Assembly: GCA_014529385.2 (NCBI GenBank)
Contig: CM043964.1
Location: forward strand, 103,756,587-103,820,586
Direction of reading: 5' to 3'
DNA length: 64,000 bases
Source: Adiantum capillus-veneris
Lineage: Eukaryota; Streptophyta; Polypodiopsida; Polypodiales; Pteridaceae
Positions within the stretch are counted from its first letter, which is position 1. Every line of letters starts with the position of its first letter. Of this stretch, positions 43,791 through 55,439 are shown piece by piece. A program made the translations under genes and the position numbers. The notes beneath the pieces were generated by a model. It was not told the origin of the DNA and did no database searches. It saw only the letters and a list, made by a program, of their open reading frames with translations.

Positions 43791-45255
43791 GAATGATTAT
43801 AATGCAACGTGGGTGCTTGTTAGGCATTTGGAGGATGGGCAGCCCACGTCGGAAGGCAGGTTCGTCTGCACCAACAGGGGGGAATAGTCTTGGAGGGTGC
43901 GGTGCTAGCAGTGTTTTGGGCCGTGTGACGTGGGGCGAGAGTGGGCAGCCGGGTTATTAAAGATTGATGCAGCGTTGTGAGGCTAATTGCCAGCCCTGGA
44001 GCAACTTGCGGTGGCAAAAAATAAAGTTTTATGGCTCTGAGTGGGCATGGGTTCAAAACTTCAACCGCACATAATGTTGTGTCATTTGAAGCTGTATCAT
44101 CAGCACGTCAAATGATGATATGGGTCTTTAAATGATGTGCCCATAAAGGCTTGTAGTATAATTGCTTCACGAAAGCATCTTCAGAAAACCCCTCTTTACT
44201 CTCCTTAACTAGGTCCCTCTTTATATATACACCCATTTCTCTCAATGTAGCATATTCTACATCAGTAGAATATACATTTAAATTCAACATTGTAGACATG
44301 GTAAAGACAAGAAGGGCTCTACGTGGACTACCAAAAATGCATACAATTTCGGCTATGATTGTTCAAAGAATTGCATATTAGCAACTCTACTACTATTAAC
44401 AAGCAAATCCCCTTCACAGAGTACTTACTAGTCCAATGGGGAAGTCGGCTCTAATCAAGTATACATTCTGAGTTTTCTTTGTAATTGATTTTTTTAAAAG
44501 AATATCACAAGAAAATATATCAAAAACCTTTTCCAATTTTTTGAACAACATTTTTCTTTTCTCTATGCTCTCAGCCGGCTCATTTCAACTCAAGGTTATG
44601 TTGAGCTATGTATAATTTTCTTTGATAGTTCCAATAGGATTTTAAAAATTTTCTAACTTGAGTAACAATCTTGCAGCATTTGTAGGATTGACATAAATAA
44701 CTTCAGTATACTATTATGCTATAAAATTTCATACAACTTTGGTAGCTAAGAAAGATCTCAATGTTATTAATTATGGACTCCATTTTTCCATTTTTAAGGG
44801 ACTTGAAGATCATGGTTGGTATAGTAAGGAGAATGATGGCTCTACTAGTACAAATATTACATTAAACTAAGAGAAATTAGAATGAGACTAGTGAGAAACG
44901 AGCCACAACTAGCATTTGTATTGGGTAAATATAGGCCTCTAACAGAATATATAGAACCTTTCTCATCACACCATTTCAGCAAGCTTTTGGAAGTTATCCC
45001 TTTAAATATCATGATGAGGTAGTACATGTGTTTATTATCAAAAGAACGGTGTGAGACACAATTTTACACATGTAAATAGATATGAAAAACCCTAAAAATG
45101 CTTCACACAAATGTGTTTCAACCAGTAGTTATGTTCCACAATAAGAACTATGGTACTAGAAGTGTGTCAAGACAAACACAATCCTCTATTCATGGAAAAT
45201 TTTTATAGATTATGTGGATAGAGAAAACCACTCATGTAGTACATAAATATGACAT
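43791..45255. other. Right interior of the MULE-like insertion; no gene recognised
   Basis: AT-rich, with short frames lacking any family signature. It ends at the target site of a truncated LINE. Confidence 0.4.
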
Positions 45256-45271
45256 AGTATATTATGAAGTC

Positions 45272-45760
45272 CACCTGCTCATAAAATGCCCGTCAAAAAG
45301 AGGCCTTGCAGGGAAGGTGTGCAAATGGATACAAAGAACGTGTAAGATAGGGTTTTTCAAGAAGGCTCTATGCATTGGTGGGAAACAATTTTGAAGTCCT
45401 GCGCTTCTAATCTGTACTCGAACTATCAGATACTGTTTCTTTACTAATATCTAGAAGGCCAGGAACTGCCGTGTTTTTGATAGCGACCTCTCTATGGCTA
45501 GCTTCTCAGAGATTATACAAGAACTTTAAGGAGTTAATATATGTGATTGATAAAATGAAAAACTCAGGTGATTGGCTTAGGGCGTCCCTCGCCATCTGCT
45601 CGAGCCCTGCTGCGTAAAGGATTGGACTTTTGGTAATAGTATGTTATTGATGTAATCATTTGCCCCTCAAGGCTCTACATGAGCTTGAGACTGATTTGTA
45701 TATTTGTCAGTGTCATTCTAACACAATCACTCACAAATGTGAGTTTTGCAAAAAAAAAAA
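45272..45760 (+). mobile_element. 5'-truncated L1-type LINE with perfect 16-bp target duplication
   Basis: The insert begins within the zf-RVT region of ORF2 (HLLIKCP, then CKWIQRTCKIGFFKK, matching CKWVHRTGKIGFYK of the LINE at 1-4678). It runs through the ORF2 end and a 3' untranslated region to an A tail at 45750-45761. AGTATATTATGAAGTC is repeated exactly at 45256-45271 and 45761-45776. Extreme 5' truncation with an A tail and a long target duplication is typical of target-primed reverse transcription. A stop follows GGKQF, so it is not coding. Confidence 0.93.
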
Positions 45761-45965
45761 AGTATATTATGAAGTCAAAATTCCCTTAGGTTTGCAATTT
45801 ACGACCTTGTACAATAATAACAATTTCACATAAGATACGGTTTTAACGAAGAAAAAAATTTCAACAAACAATTATAATGTGGTCATTGTATAGTATCCCT
45901 TCCTTTTTTTTTGCTCGCTTTTACTCCCTTGCTCGATTTTCATCGCTCGTTTAGTGAGAGCGCCC

Positions 45966-47362
45966 TCTAAGCTAGCTCTATTGAAAAAAGCTATCTCTAT
46001 TGTTTGATGGTCAATTGTGAATGGAGTGTAGCTACTATGTTTACTACCATGGATGGTTTGGGGCAGAGGTCCACCACTTGTCCTACTTTCCATTGTGCTC
46101 TACAGGTTTTAGACCAGGTTGGTTTGAAGGTCCACCACCTATCCAAGCTAGATCTATTGAACAAAGCTATCTCTATTGTTTGATGGTCAATTTGTGAATG
46201 GAGTGTAGCTACTATGTTTACTACCATGGGTAGTTTGGGGCAGAGGTCCACCACTTGTCCTACTTTCCATTGTGTTCTACAGTTTCTAGCCCAGGTTGGT
46301 TTGAAGGTCCACCACCTATCCAAGCTAGATCTATTGAACAAAGCTATCTCTATTGTTTCAAAGTCAGTGTGTGAATGGACTGTAGCTACTTTGTTTACTA
46401 CCAGCGATGGTTTGGAGCAAAGGTCCACCACTTGTCCAACCTACTATCCATTGTGTTATGGAGGTTTTAGCCCAAGATTGTTTGAAGGTCCACCACCTAT
46501 CCAAGCTAGGTCTTTGAAAGAAGCTATCTCTATTGTTTGAAGATCAATGTGTGAATGGAGTGTAGCTACTTTTTTTACTACCACGAATGTTTTGGGGCAG
46601 AGGTCCACCACTTGTTCAACCTACTATCTATTGTGTTATGGAGGTTTTAGCTCAAGGTTGTTTGAAGGTTCACCACTTGTCCAACCTACTATCCATTGTG
46701 TTATGGAGGTTTTAGCCCAAGATTGTTTGAAGGTCCACCACCTATCCAAGCTAGGTCTTTGAAAGAAGCTATCTCTATTGTTTGAAGATCAATGTGTGAA
46801 TGGAGTGTAGCTACTTTTTTTACTACCACGAATGTTTTGGGGCAGAGGTCCACCACTTGTTCAACCTACTATCTATTGTGTTATGGAGGTTTTAGCTCAA
46901 GGTTGTTTGAAGGTTCACCACCTATCCAAGCTAGCTCTATTGAATAGTCCTATCTCTAGTCTCATCACATGGATGGTTTGGGATAGAGGTCCACCACTTG
47001 TCCAACCTACTATCCATTGTGTTATGGGGGTTTTAGCCCAAGTTTTTTTGAAGGTCCACCACCTGTTCAAGGTAGCTCCATTGAAATAAGTTATCTCTAT
47101 TATTTCAAGATAAATGTGTGAATGGAGTGTAGCTACTTTGTTTACTAATCATGGATGGTTTGGGGAAGAGGTCCACCATGTGTCCAACCTACTATCCATT
47201 GTGTCATGGAGGCTTTAACACAAGGTAGTTTCAAGCTAGCTCTATTTAAAGAAGCTATCTCTATTATTTGAAGGTCAATGTGTGAATGGAGTGTAACTAC
47301 TATGTTTATTACCATGGATAGTATGGGGCAGAGGTCCACCACTTGTCCAACCTACTATCCAT

Positions 47363-47364
<2 letters not shown>
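45966..47364. repeat. Satellite array, right block
   Basis: Same monomers as 28530-34623, resuming in mid-monomer after the insertion. A sub-block (about 46480-46670) is nearly duplicated at 46735-46920. It ends in a GA microsatellite. Confidence 0.92.
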
Positions 47365-47400
<36 letters not shown>

Positions 47401-47457
47401 TCATTTCCATGGATAGTATGGGGCAGAGATCCACCACTTGTCCGACCTACTATCCAT

Positions 47458-47499
<42 letters not shown>

Positions 47500-47500
47500 T
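47312..47500. repeat. Two 95-bp units: satellite fragment plus GA microsatellite
   Basis: The stretch CCATGGATAGTATGGGGCAG ... CTACTATCCATTGG followed by a GA run occurs at 47312-47404 and again at 47407-47500. GA runs lie at 47365-47398 and 47460-47497. This is a tandem duplication that includes the microsatellite. Confidence 0.85.
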
Positions 47501-47575
47501 GATTTCCTTATTGGACTGTTGCCGACACAGAAAAGGAGAGAGAGGGACAGCGTGAGTTGGGTAAGCGGAACCAAG

Positions 47576-47619
<44 letters not shown>

Positions 47620-47837
47620 TCCTTTGGTGCCAAGGCGAGGGGCAGCCCAATGTGGGTGCAAGGTCAAAGCGAGGGTAGGGTGGCAGCAGCAACAGGCAAG
47701 AAAAGAAAGAAAAAAAAAATGTTTTGTTTATTTTATGCTCCCTGAATGGGGTCGGTTCCTGTGGCCTTGGCTTTCAAGGCCAGCCATGATCAGCAACCTC
47801 TGGGTGAGCTCGAGTGCGGTGCGGCTAAACTGTGTCA
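47498..47837 (-). repeat. Truncated 3' LTR of Tat-like Ty3/gypsy element
   Basis: Matches 55990-56350 of the upper LTR: AACACAGGAAAGGAGAGAG-like start, GA run at 47579-47615, CTTGTCCTTTGGTG, TTTATTTTATGCTCC, and GCGGCTAAACTGTGTCA at the end. It begins only about 340 bases from its minus-strand start, at a GA tract joined to the satellite. The remaining 2 kb of LTR is missing. Confidence 0.75.
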
Positions 47838-47856
47838 TTAGCCCTCCCCCTAAAGG
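47838..47856 (-). other. Polypurine tract of the Ty3/gypsy element
   Basis: The minus strand reads TTTAGGGGGAGGGCTAA directly before the LTR start TGACAC. Confidence 0.75.
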
Positions 47857-49258
47857 TTAGGGCATTTTTGCCTCTAACTCATTTGTTTGGTCATTGTCAT
47901 CTAAGGTGGAGGTTGATGGTGTATCCTTGTCTAGAATGTCGATAGGTGGAGCTTGATCAAATCGTAGAAAATAGGGTTTAATCCACCATCCATTGAATCT
48001 GGTCTTATGAAGCTTACCATCCACTTCCATGATTTGGTCATTTTTATTGGCATATTTCTTCTTGATGATGCAAGGACCTTCCCATCGAAGTAGAAACTTC
48101 TTGTCCTTGTGTTTGTTGAAGCGATTGTCATAGCAGAGCACCAATATGCCACTTCTTTAAATCTTTGCACCGCAGATGTTGATTCAAACTAAGCCATCTG
48201 TGTTCTGCATGTGCCGCATAATGATTGATTGCCTCCTCTCTGTCCAGCTATAGTCATTCCAAATCAAGGATGTGATTCTTTAAATGCATGTTGGGTTGCT
48301 AAAGCTGGCTCGCCATTATTCTAAGGCTTGCTAGTTGCACCTCAATAGGTAAGATTGCCTCTTTACCAAACACCAAATGATATGGGATGAACCCCAAAGA
48401 TATTCAAAATGAGGTACGATAGGCCTACAAAGCTGGAGGTAGATACTTATCCCAATCCCCAGGATGATTGTTCACCTGCTTGGTGATGATTTTACAAATC
48501 ATTCCATTCAATTTTTCAACTAGGCCATTACATTGAGGGTAATATGGTGTGGAGTGCCTCCTTGTAATGTCTAATTTTTGCATTAACTCCCCTACCAAGT
48601 CTACTCAAAAACATGGCCCTCTATCCGAGATGATTTCTAATGGTGTGCCAAACCTGCAAACAGATGTCCTCATAGAAAAACTTGGCTACATCCACAGTTG
48701 TGATCCTAGTTGTGGCTGTAGCTTCCACCCATCTAGTCATATAGCCGACTCCCATAATGATGTAGAACTTCCCTGAGTTGGCCCGAGGCAATGGTTCTAT
48801 GGCGTCTATACCCCATTTTTCAAATGGCCCATATGAAAGGATAAATGTCTGTGGTTCACGCATAAGTGATCAAGTGCCGGCCCGTTGACACAACTTACAT
48901 GTCTTACACCAGTGGTGTATATCACGATTGATGCTAGGCCATACAAAACCAACCTGTAAGATTTTCCTGCTTGTTATATCTAGGGCAAAGTGACCGCCAC
49001 AAATACCATCATCAGAACTAGAAATTATCTAAGTAGGCTCATTAGAGAGAGGGACCTTCCTAAGTACTTGGTCCTACCCTTACAATACATACCGTCATTG
49101 ATAAGTCGATACCTTGTGGCCTTCTTGGTGAGCCATTGCTTTTTCCCTTTTGTCAGATCTGGTGGACATTCCCCTGCTTCCAAGAAATGCATTATGTTGG
49201 GTAAGGTGTCACTTCCTTGAAATAGAGGGAGCTTTAGCTTTATAGCCCCAACTACCAT
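47857..49258 (-). pseudogene. Ty3/gypsy integrase, frameshifted
   Basis: The zinc-binding region remnant lies at 49025-49258 (YRLINDGMYCKG). The catalytic core is at 48621-48870 with PFEKWGIDAI and GKFYIIMGVGYMTRWVEA, the block holding the first catalytic Asp. The C-terminal segment at 47857-48144 has FLLRWEGPCIIKKKY. Several frame changes separate the pieces. No chromodomain was seen, which fits the Tat group. Confidence 0.85.
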
Positions 49259-49458
49259 TTCCTACAGTCTTTCGCTTGGTAAGGTGTTGGCTTCATGGTT
49301 TTGAGCCCTTGGAATGTGGTGTAGTTAAACTACTTCAAACTTTCCCAAAAAAGTTTTTATACCTCTTAAGTGAGTCCTCAAGCTAGGATTCTTACATGTC
49401 CATGCTCCATTTACTTGTCTTACCAAGAGTAGAACATCCCCAAGTACATTAAGGTGCT

Positions 49459-49770
49459 TTACCCTTGTGAGAAGCACCATTGTAGCCCCTTGGTTAGTGT
49501 TGCATACTCAGCTTCATTGTTAGAATGTGACTCTAACAAATGGCAGAGCAAAAATACCTTAATACCTTTGTCATCAAAGACCACTATGCCTGCAGCTGCT
49601 TTGTCAGATGCTCTCTTGTAGACTCCATCAAAGTAGAGAGAGTGTGCTCTTTCTATCACCACTGGATATATAAGTGGTTGATTTCCCTCCCCTTTAGATT
49701 GCTTTACCTTCTTCTCAAAGTGTTGGTAGGTCATGAGTCCCCCCAAGCTTGCCCTTGTCCTGCTTTCCAT
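49459..49770 (-). pseudogene. Additional RNase H domain (Tat-type) of Ty3/gypsy element
   Basis: LYFDGVYKRASDKAAAGIVV...DDKGIKV followed by SNNEAEYATLTKGL is the signature of the second RNase H domain found between the ordinary RNase H and integrase in Tat-lineage plant Ty3/gypsy elements. The first Asp (FDG) and the Glu (NEAEY) are present. Confidence 0.8.
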
Positions 49771-50070
49771 CTATACCGTGTAGTCAAATTCTTGCAAACA
49801 AATTAGCCATTTAGTAGTCCTAGTGGAAACATCCAGGTGTTGTACCACACAGGGAAACATTTCATCCATGGTTAAGATTACAAATTTCCTACGCAACAAA
49901 TATGATCGGAACTTTGTAGTTGCAAATCTAAGAGTCAAGACTAGGTGTTCCACATGGGTGAAACCTTTCTCTGATGTTGTCATCATGCAGCTGGAGAAGT
50001 AGATTGGCCTCATGAAAGATGTCATTGTATCCTTCTGGAGTAGCACTGCCTCCAAGGAGTCATCACCCAC
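49771..50070 (-). pseudogene. Ty3/gypsy RNase H (original, connection-like)
   Basis: RPIYFSSCMMTTSEKGFTHVEHLVLTLRFATTKFRSYLL matches the Y-x-S...L-x-x-x-E-x-x-Y-x-x-x-E-x-x-x-L-A region of gypsy RNase H, here decayed. It is followed by the HLDVSTRTTKWLICLQEFDY block. Confidence 0.8.
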
Positions 50071-50079
50071 ACTTGAGGT

Positions 50080-50950
50080 GACATAGAACTTTTCATCCCA
50101 CTTAGGCGGTGAGATAGTTGGTAGGGTGGCTAAGACCTCCTTTACCTTGTTGTAGTGATGCTCGCTCTCCTTGTCTCATGTGAAAGTCGATCGTTGTGTG
50201 AGCTATTGTAGTGGTAGAACAAGTTGTGATAGTAGATTTATGAATCTACTCAAGTACCTCACCTTTTGTAGAAAAGAGACTAGTTGGCGTGCGGTTGTTG
50301 GTGAAGGTAGTGTGATGAGTGGGGACACCTTACTTGGATCGACATTGATACCTTTAGCTGAAATTTCATGGCCTAAGATAATGACTCTACTTTCCCCAAT
50401 GTGGCACTTGTCTACATTTAACTACCCTCCTAGGCTTTGCAGCCTTGTTAAACCCTTAGTTATTTTTTCTAAGTGTGAGATGCGAGGGCTATATATACAA
50501 AAACATCAACGAGCACTCTTATGGATGTTCCAAAGAACGGTTGAAAGACATATATGACATATCTCTTGAATGTGGCAGGTGCATTTGTGAGACCAAATGG
50601 CATAACTCTATAAGCAACACAACCCCATGCTGTAATGAAAGTGGTTTTTAGTTGATCTTCAAAGGCTATGCGTATTTGAAAATAGCCGGAATACCCATCA
50701 CACATTGTGTAGCATTGAAAACCAGCCACTTCATTCATAATTTCATCAAAGAAAGGGAGAGGGGAATATTCCCTCTTTGTGGCTGCATTTAGTGGTTTGT
50801 AGTCGACACAGACCCTCCACTTATCATTCTTCTTAGGCATCACCACTATGGGTAACACCCACTCTGATTTTTCCATAGGATAAATGAACACTGCTTCTAG
50901 TAGCTTCCTTACCTCGGCAAGGAGCACCTTTTCTTTTATGACCCTCGACC
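50080..50950 (-). pseudogene. Ty3/gypsy reverse transcriptase, active site lost
   Basis: At 50469-50927 the order is VLPIVVMPKKNDKWRVCVDYKPLN, YSPLPFFDEI, CDGYSGYFQI, KTTFITAWG, YRVMPFGLTNAPATF and then VLVDVFVY, where the family has a Y/F-x-DD box. A second Asp is missing and the frame breaks just after. The thumb region continues in other frames down to about 50080. Confidence 0.88.
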
Positions 50951-52108
50951 ATCGTAGTTTCTACACAATTGGCTTTACCCCTTCCTTCAACTTAATGTGA
51001 TGTTGCATCGCTATAATACCTGTGATTCTTTCATAGTCAATGAAAAGGCCAGGGAATCCCATCAATATTTGCAAAAATTTATCCTTCTCTTCACTTGTTA
51101 ATTCCATAGACAACATACTTTTTCAACCTACCCTCTCCTCGGCCAGGTGATTTATTTTCCTCACTGTTGCTTTGACCTTCTGGTGATGGGTTGCTAGTCA
51201 TGCTTGCCCTTTGTAGATCCTTCATGATAATGCTCATCACGTTGATGGAACTATCGCTCTCATCGGTAGAAGTGGTCTTCTCCTCAGAAGTGGAAGACTT
51301 ACTAGTGGTTTCATCTGATGATGTCTCTAGCTCCATCTATCTCTGCTTGCCGGTCCTCATGTTGTAGTAGATTGTTTCCCCCTTCTTATAGTCATGCGTA
51401 CAAGAATAGTGCTCTAGTCCTGCTTTTCCTTCATGTCCATCAACCATGGCCTTCCCATGATCAATGGATAGTCCTCCCCCTTAGTCGGCATCAAAAAAAT
51501 ATCTACTTCTACCTCAGTGTTGAAGCCTTTACCTTAAGGGCACTTACTACACCTGCACATTTTACTTTTGCATTGTTTGCCATCTTTGGCTTGCATGGAG
51601 AAGGCCAATCAACCTCGATCCCTAGCCAAAGCATCATAGCTTCACTCATCACACATATTTGTGTGCCACCATCAATGTAGGTGTTTCCAACCCTCTTAAC
51701 CTTTATGTTGACGTTGACAACTGGAAGGATGTCCACCATGTTGCAACCTGAAATTGCTCCAGTCACCTTTGCTTTGGAGCGCCTTGTACTTATCATTTTA
51801 GACCATTGCTGCCTTATCTTTGGTGCGAGATGTAGCAACTGTGGCCATGTAATCTTTGTTCCTTGCTCTGCCACATCCAATGTGAGATTATAGGGCCTAG
51901 AACTCTCTCCTAACTGGAAGTCGATGATGCCTATTTTTCGTCGTGGTTTTGATGGCCTTTTGCTAGTCTCTCCCTTCATGCTTCTCTCATCATCAGCTTG
52001 TGCAGTTTTCTCCCTCCTAGCTCTCTTTATAGTCATGGTTTCAAATGGTTCTACAAAGGTTTCCTTCACCTTACCCTTGCCTTTCTCCTTCACTCTGGGT
52101 GGATCCAC
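50951..52108 (-). pseudogene. Ty3/gypsy protease region and linker
   Basis: 51509-52108 is open. It starts with a basic stretch (MDPPRVKEKGKGK) and contains NTYIDGGTQICVMSE at about 51645-51690. This corresponds to the retropepsin D-S/T-G site with Gly in the second position. A Ser/Thr/Asp/Glu-rich linker (51091-51336) separates it from reverse transcriptase. Confidence 0.7.
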
Positions 52109-53160
52109 TACTATAGCCTTTCCTTTCTCCTCTAAGCCTATGATACTTACAGTGTGATCAGGTGGTGGAAGAGGTGGAATGGGTGCTTCTGGTGGTGCCT
52201 GGGGTAGTCATAGAATTTGTGTTGGTGGGGCTGGTGCTTGGGGTGGAGGTGCTCTCTCTCGAGGGGGTGATAGTTGGTTTCTCCTACGTCCTCCATTATA
52301 GGGTTGTTGCGGTTGAGGGTAGTAGTACATATTGTGACCATCTTCTCGATAGTTGTAGTACTGATACTCCTTGTTCTGTTGTCGTGCCCTTCCCGGGTCC
52401 TGATATCTCTCCTGATTCCTTCCTTGCTGTATCAAGTGGACAGACAAATTCACAATTGATCAGTAATGTGGGCCAACATATCTTGTTGGTCATTTCTTAC
52501 CCCAGGAGCCAGTGGTGGTGGAGGTGGAGTGGTGGTTTCCATGGTTGACGCATTGTTCTTGCTTCTGTTGACTCGGTTTCTTTGGCTTTCATCCGCACTT
52601 TCTTGTCCTTAAGGCAAGCTATCTCCACGGCTAGCTCATATATAGCCGAGAACCTACCCTTCACCTTCTCCTTGAGCGGCGACCATAAGCCATGTTTGAA
52701 CCGGTCCTTTTTTTAAGGAAATCGGGTGCAGCTTCTCCTGTTGCCAGTGACTCAACCCACCGTTCCCACAAATCCACGAACTTGAGCTCATAGGTGGCAT
52801 ACTCTAAAATGCCCTCCTGCTTCAAGTCTCTCAACTTGTCCCACAGCTTCTCTGAAGTGGTACCTCCCCCAAAACGCCTCTTAAAAGCAGTTTTTAGAAG
52901 CTCCCACTTATCCTTAGTTGCTTTTGGGAGTGTGTTGTACCACGATCTAGCTTCTAGCTTCATGAGATGCTTAAATATTCTAACCCGAGACTCATTTGTG
53001 TCTTTGTTGCTTACTACACATGCTACTTCAAAGTCAAATCTGCTACCAAATCCTCCCCTTTCTTTCCTTTAAATGTTGGAAATGCAACACTTGCCATGAT
53101 TATTGCTAGAGCGAGAGCTAGAAAGATACAATGCTTAGCTTACAACCAAACATATATATT

Positions 53161-53196
<36 letters not shown>

Positions 53197-53930
53197 TTTT
53201 AATTTTTACAAGAAGACATGTATACCCTTTCTATACTAGAACATAGATTAAAATCTCAAATGGTACATTGCCTTGTACCAAAGGTAGGACAAATGGCTAA
53301 TCCGATGCTAGAACCTCAAAGAAGCACTCCCCTCCCAATATAGTGTTGATGATGTGCTGGTAGTGAGCTTTCCAATCTAGTATTACCTTGATTGATCGTA
53401 CTCTATCGGAATGTGTGATCTACCTTGAGGTAGGTTGTACTGACTCATGTGAAGCTTAGAGGTACTTAGTCATTGTCAGAACTTGTGGGAGAGAGTGGTG
53501 TCCTTTCCTGAAATAGCCTTAGTAGATTGCTAGTCTCTCTAGTGAGAGCATGAGAATGTGCTTCCGTTATCTATGCTGCAGCATCAGGTGCGACTTGGAA
53601 ACTGACTGTGACAATTACCTCGGTGACTTGAGTTACCCAATTCTTGAAGTAGAATAGTGTTGACTCTCTATTGTGTAGAGCTCCCTCCATCTTGTTGTTG
53701 CGGTTGGTCATAGGTTGCAAACATGGTCTCAACCTCCTCCTTCTTCTCCTTGGCACACGGGCTATGTATATCCACTGAGTCTGACATGATGGTTGTCTTT
53801 CCCACTACAAATATATCACCATTAAGCATGGCACTCAAGCCTCGATGGAGATCCAAGGTTCATCCAGTTGTTCTTGGATCTCTTCTTCTTCTGTCGTCCA
53901 GTTAGCAAACCTTGCTAACCACTCATCCAT
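52109..53930 (-). pseudogene. Ty3/gypsy gag
   Basis: The gag start is ATG at 53930 (MDEWLARFANW), with an acidic stretch and an early stop (about 53835). The retrotransposon gag core is at 52661-52963 (LEARSWYNTLP...WELLKTAFKRRFG). A Pro/Gln-rich C-terminus carries YNYREDGHNM near 52360, a likely relic of a CCHC knuckle with lost cysteines. It is broken by several stops. Confidence 0.75.
53159..53198. repeat. (TTTC)n microsatellite
   Basis: About ten TTTC units within the gag region of the gypsy element. Confidence 0.9.
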
Positions 53931-53990
53931 CTACAGAAGGTTAGGGTTTTCAGTCTTGTAAACTAAAGGGTTTCATGAAAGTATCCTCTG

Positions 53991-54003
53991 TGCGGGCACC
54001 AAG
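53991..54003 (-). other. Candidate primer binding site of the Ty3/gypsy element
   Basis: The minus strand reads CTTGGTGCCCGCA four bases after a TATCA that would end the 5' LTR. A TGG-GCC-type primer site is common in plant Ty3/gypsy elements. The gag ATG follows about 60 bases downstream. Confidence 0.55.
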
Positions 54004-54978
54004 AAAATGATAGTCGGAAATGAAGTGCCAGGTGTGGGGTGGCCTTTACACCACACATAGCCTAAAATCCCAAGCATCATCTTGCGGGGGGGAGGGGTAG
54101 CACCTAAGGTATGCTATCCTATAACTCTAAGGGACACCACCTAGCATGTATGCAGCTAGGACGCAGACATAGATGACCTAGAGCGGCAGGAGCGAGATTC
54201 CATTTAGGTAGCCAACATAAAACAATGAGATGGCCACACTCGGATAGTGAGAATGCCTAGTCAATAGTTAGGAGTGTGTGCATGAGAGAGGTATGTGACA
54301 AAAGTCAGAATGGAGCACGACTGACTGGTGATGGCACACTTGATGAAATACAAACCGAGTGATATATAATTGGAGAATCATCCCATTGGTATGGGGAGAA
54401 CAAAGCTATGGAGAAGAGAGAATGGGCTCAAAGATCATGATAGAATTGCACACTTTATTGATAATGATGATACTGACAAATGGTGATCTTGGCTGAGACC
54501 AACCTTGCTCTTGACATTGGGGTGCATGATGCGATGCGAGCGCCATATGGTGCATCACAAACTTTGGAGTTAGTAGTATTAGCACCTTAGCGGGAGGTTA
54601 GTTGAGGGAACCACCAAGACAATGCAACCACCAATGATGTCAACCACTAGCATCGAGAGTGGCCCAGGGTAGCATGGTGTTAATGGACTCAATCCTAGTG
54701 TGGTCATGTTGTCTTGCGGGGTGATAATGAGTGCCTTATGTGCATGAGGTGGCCATGACTAGTAAGTTATCCATGGTGTGGCTGGAGACTGGTGGTCGTG
54801 GTGATGTTGCCAATGCTAGAATGCCCATGCTTGCAATAAGCATGACACCGTGAGTTCCCTAGCTTTTGAGGTGCATTATGTGCTTAGTGGTGTGTGGAAT
54901 ATGTAGAGTGCATGGAGCCTGGGTGGAACCTCCTGTGTGTTATTTCTCTATGCCTCTATTGTGCTTGGTGGAGGCCTC

Positions 54979-54986
54979 TTTATATA
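54979..54986 (-). promoter_or_regulatory. TATA box in the Ty3/gypsy LTR
   Basis: The minus strand reads CCTATATAAAGAGG inside the 5' LTR. Promoter role is inferred. Confidence 0.45.
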
Positions 54987-55439
54987 GGCTTGAGAGGTGA
55001 TCCTTACCAATGGTCCTTGCAAATACCCACTGGTCAGTGCAAAGAGTCTAGATGCCTCTCTAATGAGAGCTAGAGAGGGAGAGAAGGTAGAGATAGAGAG
55101 AAAGGGATGTAACAGTGGGTGGGGAGTTTTTTTACAATTCACTAGCCGTTGGCTAGGTTATTAGAGAAGAGTGGAGATTGGGGCATTTACAATGGGTGTT
55201 GTTGATGGTTTGGGTGGCTGGTGTGAGGTTAATGCTGCCAAAAATTGGTGTCGTTTTATGCTTCCCCTCCTGATCCTTTGTGGCGTGATGCCACCGTGTC
55301 ATATTGGGGCACCTTATGGTCGCATTTCCTTTATGTTACTCTACACTTGTAGAGGGTGCGACGATGTGGGTGCGCTGAGGTCGTTCTTATTGTGGTGGCC
55401 TCCTGATAATGACTTGGTTGGTTGATCTTGTTTGTACAT

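Larger units (their letters stand above)
34624..45965. mobile_element. Candidate Mutator-like (MULE) insertion, 11.3 kb, nested
   Basis: The satellite is interrupted at exactly this interval, with a perfect 9-bp duplication, the size made by Mutator-family transposases. The ends are inverted relative to each other: left GGGTCATATCATTTAACGAGC, right (reverse complement) GGGCGCTCTCACTAAACGAGC, 15 of 21 matching. A perfect 16-bp inverted match AAAATCGAGCAAGGGA follows (34659-34674 against 45925-45940). No transposase was seen, so it is non-autonomous or decayed. Removing the nested copia (38239-43323) and LINE (45272-45760) leaves about 5.7 kb. Family assignment is inference. Confidence 0.65.

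Noticed and set aside
43820-44056. 78-codon minus-strand frame rich in Pro, Thr and Cys
   Set aside because: Isolated, no family signature, GC-rich patch within element interior.
47343-47860. Long frames of Arg-Glu or Ser-Leu strings
   Set aside because: They are translations of GA/CT microsatellites and LTR sequence.
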